Source: Lentzea xinjiangensis (lineage in GTDB: Bacteria; Actinomycetota; Actinomycetes; Mycobacteriales; Pseudonocardiaceae). From it: DNA of 64,000 bases. Positions 58,629 through 64,000 of this stretch are shown here, piece by piece (position 1 is the first letter of the stretch; every line of letters starts with the position of its first letter). The notes beneath the pieces were generated by a model. That model was not told the origin of the DNA. It did not search any database and worked only from the letters and a program-made list of their open reading frames with translations. A program made the position numbers and the translations under genes. The stretch covers positions 62,001 through 126,000 of the forward strand of contig NZ_FOFR01000003.1 of NCBI RefSeq assembly GCF_900110955.1, read 5' to 3'.

Positions 58629-61301
58629 CTAGTGAGCCGCGTCGTCCCAGGAGCGGCCGACGCCGACCGAGACCTCCAGCGGCACCCGCAGCGGGTAGGC
58701 GTTGCCCATCTGGTCGCGCACGAGGGCCTCCACGGCCTCGCGCTCGCCCTCGGCGACTTCCAGGACCAGTTCGTCGTGGACCTGCAGCAGCATGCGCGAG
58801 CGCAGGCCGGACGACTCCAGTGCGCGGAAGACGCCGAGCATGGCCACCTTGATGATGTCGGCGGCGCTGCCCTGGATCGGGGCGTTGAGCGCCATGCGCT
58901 CGGCCATCTCGCGCCGCTGGCGGTTGTCGGAGGTGAGGTCCGGCAGGTAGCGGCGGCGGCCGAGGACCGTCTCGGTGTAGCCGTCCTTGCGGGCCTTCTC
59001 GACGATCTCGTTGAGGTAGTCGCGGACGCCGCCGAAGCGGGAGAAGTAGGCCTCCATCTGCTCGCGGGCCTCTTCGGTCGGGATGCGGAGCTGCTGCGAC
59101 AGGCCGAACACCGACAGGCCGTACGCGAGACCGTACGACATCGCCTTGATGCGCCGGCGCATCTCGCCCGTCACCTCGGAGGTGGGGATCGAGAACGCCT
59201 GCGAGGCCACGTAGGTGTGCAGGTCCTCGCCGCTGTTGAACGCCGCGATCAGGCCCTCGTCGCCGGACAGCGTGGCCATGATGCGCATCTCGATCTGGCT
59301 GTAGTCCGCGGTCATCAGCTCCGCGTAGCCATCGCCGACGACGAACGCCTGCCGGATGCGGCGGCCCTCGTCCGTGCGGATCGGGATGTTCTGCAGGTTC
59401 GGGTCGGTCGAGGACAGCCGGCCCGTGGCGGCGATCGTCTGGTGGAACGTCGTGTGGATGCGGCCGTCGTCGGCCACCGACTTCAGCAGGCCGTCCACAG
59501 TGGACTTCAGGCGGGTGACGTCGCGGTGCGCGAGCAGGTGCTGCAGGAACGGGTGCTCGGTCTGCTCGTAGAGGTTCTGCAGCGCGTCGGCGTCGGTGGT
59601 GTAGCCGGTCTTGGTCTTCTTCGTCTTCGGCATCTTCAGCTCGTCGAAGAGGACCGCCTGCAGCTGCTTCGGGCTGCCGAGGTTGATCTCCTTGCCGATC
59701 ACCGAGTACGCGTCCTGCGCGGCCTGCTTCACGCCCGCGGCGAAGTGCGCCTCCAGCTCGGACAGGTGCTCGACGTCGATGGCGATCCCGATGGCCTCCA
59801 CCTCGTCGAGCACGTTCATCAGCGGCAGCTCGAGGTTCGCGAGCAGGTCGGCGCCGCCGATCGTCACCAGCTCGGTGTCGAGGCGGTCGGCGAGCTCGGC
59901 CACGGCACGCGCGCGCAGGATCGCGCCGGTGGCGATCTTCTGCGCTTCCTCGGACTCGTCGGAGAGCAGTGACAGCTGACCGTCGCCGGACTCCTCCGCC
60001 CGCAGCTCGCGCTTGAGGTAGCGCAGCGCCAGGTCGTCCAGGGCGAACGAGCGCTGGCCCGGCCGCACCAGGTAGGCGGCCAGGGCGGTGTCCGAGGTCA
60101 GGCCGCGCAGCTTCCACCCGCGAGCGCGCACGCGGCGCAGCGGCAGCTTCAGGTCGTGGCCCGCCTTGGCGACGCCCTCGTCCGCGAGCCACGCGGCCAG
60201 CGCCTGCTCGTCGGCCTCGTTGAGCTGCGTGACGTCGATGTACCCGCCCTCACCGTCGGCGGTGCACAGCGCGACGCCCTCCAGGTCGTTCGTGATGCGC
60301 AGCGCCACGCCGACGCGCGTGGAACGGGCGTTGTCGTCCAGCCACTTGCCCAGCGCGCCCGCGGGGATCGCGCCGCCGGAGACCTCGAAGCCCTCCTCGG
60401 CCTCCGGCTCCGCGGTCGTCAGCGTCTGGAAGAGGCGGTCGCGCAGCACCCGGAACTCGAGCTCGTCGAACAGCGCGTGCACGGCGTCGCGGTCCCACGC
60501 CTGGGCCTCGAGGCCGTCGATCGTGTAGGGCAGCTCGACGTCCTTGATCAGCTCGGTGAGCTGGCGGTTCATGATGATGTTCGCCAGGTTGCCGCGCAGC
60601 GCCTCGCCGACCTTGCCCGGCACCTCGTCGATGTGGTCGACCAGCTCGTTGAGCCCGCCGAACTGGTTGAGCAGCTTGATGATCGTCTTCGGGCCCACGC
60701 CCGGCGTGTTCGGCAGGTTGTCCGAGGAGTCGCCGCGCACCGCCGCGTAGTCGGCGTACTGGTCGGGCCGCACGCCGTGCTTCTCCTCGACGTACGCGGG
60801 CGTGAACCGGCCCATCTCCGAGACGCCCTTGACCGGGTACAGCACCGTCACCCGGTCGTTGACGAGCTGGAAGGCGTCGCGGTCGCCGGTGACGATCTGC
60901 ACCTCGAAGCCCTGGGCCACCGCCTGGGTGGTCAGGGTCGCGATGATGTCGTCCGCCTCGTAGTTCTCCTTCTCCATCGTCGGGATGCGCAGCGTGGCCA
61001 GCACGTCCTGGATCAGGGAGACCTGGCTGCGGAACTCGTCCGGCGTCTTGGAGCGGCCCGCCTTGTACTCGGGGTACTGCTCGGAGCGGAAGGTCTTGCG
61101 CGACACGTCGAACGCCACGGCGACGTGCGTGGGCTTCTCGTCGCGCAGGATGTTGATCAACATGGACGTGAACCCGTACACGGCGTTCGTGACCTGGCCC
61201 GTCTTCGTCACGAAGTTCTCGGCGGGCAGGGCGTAGAACGCGCGGTAGGCCATCGAGTGACCGTCGATGAGCAGGAGCCGCTTCACGTCTGAGGAAGTCA
61301 C
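58629..61301 (-). CDS. polA: DNA polymerase I
   Basis: 890 aa, GTG 61301 (MTSSDVKRLLLIDGHSMAYR); TAGACT 7 nt upstream marks a leaderless mRNA. The 5'-nuclease domain is about 1-300 (YEADDIIATL, VTGDRDAFQLV, RGDSSDNLPNTPGVG). The middle exonuclease-fold domain (about 320-500) lacks the first Asp-x-Glu motif of proofreading enzymes, so it is probably inactive as in other actinobacteria. The polymerase domain has motif A ADYSQIEMRIM, motif B RRRIKAMSYGLAYGLS and motif C LLQVHDELVLEV. It works in repair and Okazaki-fragment processing. Confidence 0.97.
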   Translation of the reverse strand: MTSSDVKRLLLIDGHSMAYRAFYALPAENFVTKTGQVTNAVYGFTSMLINILRDEKPTHVAVAFDVSRKTFRSEQYPEYKAGRSKTPDEFRSQVSLIQDVLATLRIPTMEKENYEADDIIATLTTQAVAQGFEVQIVTGDRDAFQLVNDRVTVLYPVKGVSEMGRFTPAYVEEKHGVRPDQYADYAAVRGDSSDNLPNTPGVGPKTIIKLLNQFGGLNELVDHIDEVPGKVGEALRGNLANIIMNRQLTELIKDVELPYTIDGLEAQAWDRDAVHALFDELEFRVLRDRLFQTLTTAEPEAEEGFEVSGGAIPAGALGKWLDDNARSTRVGVALRITNDLEGVALCTADGEGGYIDVTQLNEADEQALAAWLADEGVAKAGHDLKLPLRRVRARGWKLRGLTSDTALAAYLVRPGQRSFALDDLALRYLKRELRAEESGDGQLSLLSDESEEAQKIATGAILRARAVAELADRLDTELVTIGGADLLANLELPLMNVLDEVEAIGIAIDVEHLSELEAHFAAGVKQAAQDAYSVIGKEINLGSPKQLQAVLFDELKMPKTKKTKTGYTTDADALQNLYEQTEHPFLQHLLAHRDVTRLKSTVDGLLKSVADDGRIHTTFHQTIAATGRLSSTDPNLQNIPIRTDEGRRIRQAFVVGDGYAELMTADYSQIEMRIMATLSGDEGLIAAFNSGEDLHTYVASQAFSIPTSEVTGEMRRRIKAMSYGLAYGLSVFGLSQQLRIPTEEAREQMEAYFSRFGGVRDYLNEIVEKARKDGYTETVLGRRRYLPDLTSDNRQRREMAERMALNAPIQGSAADIIKVAMLGVFRALESSGLRSRMLLQVHDELVLEVAEGEREAVEALVRDQMGNAYPLRVPLEVSVGVGRSWDDAAH

Positions 61302-61308
61302 GGGCCCG

Positions 61309-61331
61309 AGTCTAGGGTGGGGGTCTGACAG
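61309..61331 (-). promoter_or_regulatory. RecA-independent DNA-damage (PafBC-type) promoter of polA
   Basis: On the minus strand CTGTCA (61331-61326), an 11-nt spacer starting GACC, then TAGACT (61314-61309), the same geometry as at uvrB (37558-37580), and 7 nt before the GTG start. Spacing and TGTCAGACC agreement between two DNA-repair genes make a shared regulator likely. Confidence 0.75.
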
Positions 61332-61355
61332 TTTCGCTCGAGCCCTGGAGCCTGT

Positions 61356-61766
61356 GTGACCGTCCACCTGCCAATCGAGTTCGCCGACGAGCAGCTGCAC
61401 GTCCGGATGGGCATCGAAATCACCCGATGGGATGTCCAGGAGATGATCGGCACCATGCCGGTCAAGGGCAACCGCCAGCCGTTCGGCCTGCTCCACGGCG
61501 GCGCGAACGCCGTGCTCGCCGAGCAGCTCGGCTCCCTCGGGTCGGCGATGCACGCGGCGCAGTTCGACTCGATCGCGGTGGGGCTCGAGCTGTCCTGCAC
61601 CCACCACCGAGCGGCGCGCGAGGGCCTCGTGACGGGCGTGGCCCGGCCGATCCACCTCGGCCGCAGCACGACGACGTACGAGATCGTCGTGACCGACGAG
61701 GACGGCAAGCGCACCTGCACCGCCCGCCTCACGTGCATCATCCGCCCGAAGCCGCCGGGCGCCTAG
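61356..61766 (+). CDS. Hotdog-fold thioesterase (PaaI-like)
   Basis: 136 aa, GTG 61356 behind GGAG. MTVHLPIEFADEQLHVRMGI, then NRQPFGLLHGGANAVLAEQLGSLGSAMHA, where HGG and the following Glu/Asp position are the PaaI catalytic site, and VAVGLELSCTHHRAAREGLVTGVARP. It probably hydrolyses an aryl- or acyl-CoA. It is divergent from polA by 54 nt, so the polA promoter lies in its leader. This neighbour pair is common in actinobacteria. Confidence 0.9.
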   Translation: MTVHLPIEFADEQLHVRMGIEITRWDVQEMIGTMPVKGNRQPFGLLHGGANAVLAEQLGSLGSAMHAAQFDSIAVGLELSCTHHRAAREGLVTGVARPIHLGRSTTTYEIVVTDEDGKRTCTARLTCIIRPKPPGA

Positions 61767-61842
61767 TACTGGGGTGAACCACACCCTCGTTCTGCGGTGA
61801 GCCCCAGTGTGCGACCAAGATCAGCGCGACATCGTTGGCCGC

Positions 61843-63015
61843 ATGACCCTCACGACTCGGCTGACAGCAGCAGTCCTGTGCGGCGCGGTGGCCGCGGCCT
61901 CGGTCCCGGCCACCGCCTCGGCCCGCCCGGCTCGCGGCAGCCTCCTCGACGTCGTCCCGGTGTCCACGATGGACACCAACCAGCTCGTCACGTACCTGGG
62001 GGACCACGCCTTGGACGCCTCGCGCGTCCGCTTCGCCGTGGACGCGAAGCGCATCACCTACCGCACCGTCGACGCCTTCGGGAAACCGACGACGGCGAGC
62101 GCCCTGGTCGCCCTGCCTCGCACCGGGGGCAGAACGCCCCGGCAGGCCACCTGGCTGCACGGCACCACCGGCTACCGGGGCTCCGTGGCGTCGGTGGCGG
62201 ACGGCAACGACAGAGCCGCCACCTACCTCTTCGCCGCCGCGGGCTACCTCACCACCGCGCCGGACTACCTGGGCCTGGGCACCGGCCCGGGCCACCACCC
62301 GTACGTCGACGCCCCGTCGACCGTCACCGCCTCGGTGGACGCCCTGCGCGCCACCCGTGAGCTCGCCGCCCGCCGAGGCCTCGTACCCGACCCGCGCGTC
62401 ATGATCACCGGCCACTCGCAGGGTGGCCACGCCGCCATGGCGCTGGGCCAGGCCCTGCACCGCGGCGCCGACCCGCGCCTGGAGGTGGGCGCCCTCGCCC
62501 CGATCGGAGGTCCGTTCAAGCCGAGCCTGCTCGTGGCCAAGGCGATGGACGACGAGATCGCCAACGGCGTGGCGTACATGGCGTACTGGACGGTGGCCTG
62601 GAACCGCCTGCACCACCTCTACGACGACCCCGCCGAGGCCTTCCGCGACCCCTCGGTCGAGGCGCTCTTCGACGGCGACCACCGCAACGAGGACATCTTC
62701 CGGCACCTGCCGGCGACCATGGCGGAACTGCTGACCGAGTCCTACCTGGAGCGCGTCAAGCACCCCACGGGTGTCCTGCGCGCGAAGCTCCGCGAGGCGG
62801 ACGGCTACTGCGACTGGCGCCCCGCGGTCCCGGTGACGATCTACTCCTCGGCGGGCGACCGCGACACGCTGCTCGAGACCTCCGCCCACTGCGACCAGCG
62901 CCTGAAGCGGCACCACGCCCGCAGCACGCTCGTGGACCTGGGCGCGGACGTGAACCACGGCAGGGCTGCCAAGCTGGCCTTGCCCCGGGTCCTGGCCGGC
63001 TTCGACCGCTCGTAG
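61843..63015 (+). CDS. Secreted alpha/beta hydrolase (lipase-like)
   Basis: 390 aa, ATG 61843 (MTLTTRLTAAVLCGAVAAAS); a Sec signal peptide ends near ATASA-RP. The longer in-frame start at 61807 would bury the signal. ATWLHGTTGYRGS is the oxyanion region and MITGHSQGGHAAMALGQ holds the nucleophile (Ser about 200). VPVTIYSSAGDRDTLLET and DLGADVNHGRAAK give Asp and His. It resembles the secretory lipase (LIP, PF03583) family of actinobacteria. Substrates may be esters of lipids or glycerides. Confidence 0.85.
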   Translation: MTLTTRLTAAVLCGAVAAASVPATASARPARGSLLDVVPVSTMDTNQLVTYLGDHALDASRVRFAVDAKRITYRTVDAFGKPTTASALVALPRTGGRTPRQATWLHGTTGYRGSVASVADGNDRAATYLFAAAGYLTTAPDYLGLGTGPGHHPYVDAPSTVTASVDALRATRELAARRGLVPDPRVMITGHSQGGHAAMALGQALHRGADPRLEVGALAPIGGPFKPSLLVAKAMDDEIANGVAYMAYWTVAWNRLHHLYDDPAEAFRDPSVEALFDGDHRNEDIFRHLPATMAELLTESYLERVKHPTGVLRAKLREADGYCDWRPAVPVTIYSSAGDRDTLLETSAHCDQRLKRHHARSTLVDLGADVNHGRAAKLALPRVLAGFDRS

Positions 63016-63021
63016 AACGGA

Positions 63022-63053
63022 AGCGGGGCGGAGGGAAAGTCCCCCGCCCCGCT
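63022..63053. terminator. Bidirectional terminator between the lipase and livF
   Basis: AGCGGGGCGG and CCGCCCCGCT form a 10-bp stem, extended by GGG/CCC inside the loop. It lies between the lipase stop (63015) and the livF stop (63069). Confidence 0.75.
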
Positions 63054-63068
63054 CTCACCGCAGTTTCC

Positions 63069-63785
63069 TCAGTGCGACTCACCCAGGTACGCGTCGCGCA
63101 CCCGCTGGTCGGCCAGCAGCGAGTGCCCCGGACCGTCCAGCGTGGTCTTGCCGAGGTCGATCACGTACCCGTGGTCGGACAGCGCGAGCGCGGCCAGGGC
63201 GTTCTGCTCCACCAGGAGGATGGTGGTGCCCAGCGACTGCAGCTCCCTGATGGTGTCGAAGATCCGCTGCGTCATGATCGGCGAGAGGCCCATCGAGGGC
63301 TCGTCGAGCATCAGCAGGCGGGGCTTGGACATCATGGCCCGGCCGATGGCCAGCATCTGCTGCTCACCACCGGAGAAGAGCCCGGCCTTGTTGTGCCGTC
63401 GCTCCCCCAGCACGGGGAACAGGTCGTACACGCGCTGCATGTCGGCCTGCACGCCGTCGTCCTTGCGGACGTACGCGCCGAGCTGGAGGTTCTCCTCCAC
63501 GGTCATCCGCGGGAAGAGCCGGCGGCCCTCCGGCGAGTGCGAGATGCCCATGCCGAGGATGGCGTGGGCGGGCTCGTTGTGGATCGGCTTGCCCTGGAAC
63601 AGGATCTCGCCCGACGCCGGCCGCAGCAGACCGGAGATGGTCCGCAGGGTCGTGGTCTTGCCCGCGCCGTTGGAGCCGATCAGCGACACGATCTGGCCGG
63701 CCTCGACGGTGAACGAGATGTCGCGGACGGCTTCGATGGCGCCGTAGGCGACCGAAAGGTTGCGGACTTCGAGCAGCGGGCTCAT
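63069..63785 (-). CDS. livF: Branched-chain amino-acid type ABC transporter ATPase LivF
   Basis: 238 aa, ATG 63785 (MSPLLEVRNLSVAYGAIEAV). Walker A GSNGAGKT (37-44), signature LFSGGEQQMLAIGRAMM, Walker B PRLLMLDEPSMGL and H-loop LVEQN. The HSPEGRRLFPRMTVEENL segment is diagnostic for LivF. It is the second ATPase of a HAAT importer for branched-chain amino acids or amides. The ATG overlaps the stop of livG upstream by 4 nt. Confidence 0.95.
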   Translation of the reverse strand: MSPLLEVRNLSVAYGAIEAVRDISFTVEAGQIVSLIGSNGAGKTTTLRTISGLLRPASGEILFQGKPIHNEPAHAILGMGISHSPEGRRLFPRMTVEENLQLGAYVRKDDGVQADMQRVYDLFPVLGERRHNKAGLFSGGEQQMLAIGRAMMSKPRLLMLDEPSMGLSPIMTQRIFDTIRELQSLGTTILLVEQNALAALALSDHGYVIDLGKTTLDGPGHSLLADQRVRDAYLGESH

Positions 63786-64000
63786 GCCTGCTCTCCCTTC
63801 GCGGCCTCGATGTCGTGCTCGACTTCCTCCGGCGGCTTGCCGAGGTAGGCCTCGACCACCCGCGGGTCCGCCCGCACGACCTCGGGGCTGCCCTCGACGA
63901 GCAGTTCGCCCTGCACGAGCACGGAGACCGAGTCGCACAGCCCGAAGATGAACTTGATGTCGTGCTCGATGACGACGACGGACACACCCGTCTCGCGGAT
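63782..64000 (-). CDS. livG: LivG-like ABC ATPase (5' part outside window)
   Basis: Only the last 72 residues are present: TGVSVVVIEHDIKFIFGLCDSVSVLVQGELL (H-loop EHD), then EGSPEVVRADPRVVEAYLG, the LivG end. It continues past the end of the window. The C-terminal extension KPPEEVEHDIEAAKGEQA is actinobacterial. It is coupled by overlap to livF, so the liv operon extends beyond the window. Confidence 0.85.
   Translation of the reverse strand: MRETGVSVVVIEHDIKFIFGLCDSVSVLVQGELLVEGSPEVVRADPRVVEAYLGKPPEEVEHDIEAAKGEQA

Overview
The window is high-GC actinobacterial chromosome. GTG starts are common, many transcripts look leaderless, and the core contains uvrB, a coaE-grpB fusion, rpsA and polA. 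EspC/YbaB-like secretion-associated genes, DUF3558, DUF5685 and DUF402 proteins point to Pseudonocardiales; a Lentzea/Saccharothrix-like genus is a guess only. I saw no tRNA, rRNA, insertion sequence, prophage or CRISPR array.

Layout. 0-12 kb holds ordinary accessory genes: a truncated secreted endonuclease I, a quinone oxidoreductase, DinB, a YqeB-TetR-aminotransferase operon with a palindromic operator, YihY/BrkB, EI24, a secreted beta-propeller protein and an FKBP. 12.2-19.3 kb is a type VII-linked polymorphic toxin locus: a YbaB-like protein, an EspC-like protein, a 1376-aa toxin with a C-terminal PD-(D/E)XK-like nuclease domain, an Imm49 immunity protein and a YezG-like protein. 19.3-21 kb has HdeD and a GT87 mannosyltransferase. 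21.1-23.5 kb is a three-gene operon: an Xre/MbcA-like antitoxin, a RES-domain toxin and a DUF6236 protein whose N-terminus carries a RHIM-like amyloid motif. It is preceded by GCGCAC iterons over a leaderless promoter. 23.5-35 kb holds an S9 peptidase and amidohydrolase around a palindrome, a membrane-anchored solute-binding protein, TerC behind a candidate yybP-ykoY riboswitch, an ABC exporter whose ATPase is fused to an extracellular alpha/beta hydrolase, and VOC, YjbR and MarR genes.

35.4-43.3 kb (uvrB, DUF5685, DUF402 x2, coaE-grpB, DUF3558, rpsA) and 58.6-64 kb (polA, hotdog thioesterase, secreted lipase-like hydrolase, livF, livG) are conserved core. They are separated by about 15 kb of accessory genes: a methyltransferase, GNATs, a YhgE export operon with its TetR, cspA, two Gfo/Idh/MocA oxidoreductases, an NlpC/P60-lectin protein, HxlR, a Tat-exported PLP enzyme and an Hsp70-like membrane protein.

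Regulation readable from sequence includes TetR-type palindromes at two loci, a double HxlR-type operator, RecA-independent DNA-damage (PafBC-type) promoters at both uvrB and polA, and a recurring TANNNT-N6/7-start arrangement at about 15 genes that indicates leaderless mRNAs. Several convergent genes overlap at their 3' ends, which shows tight packing.
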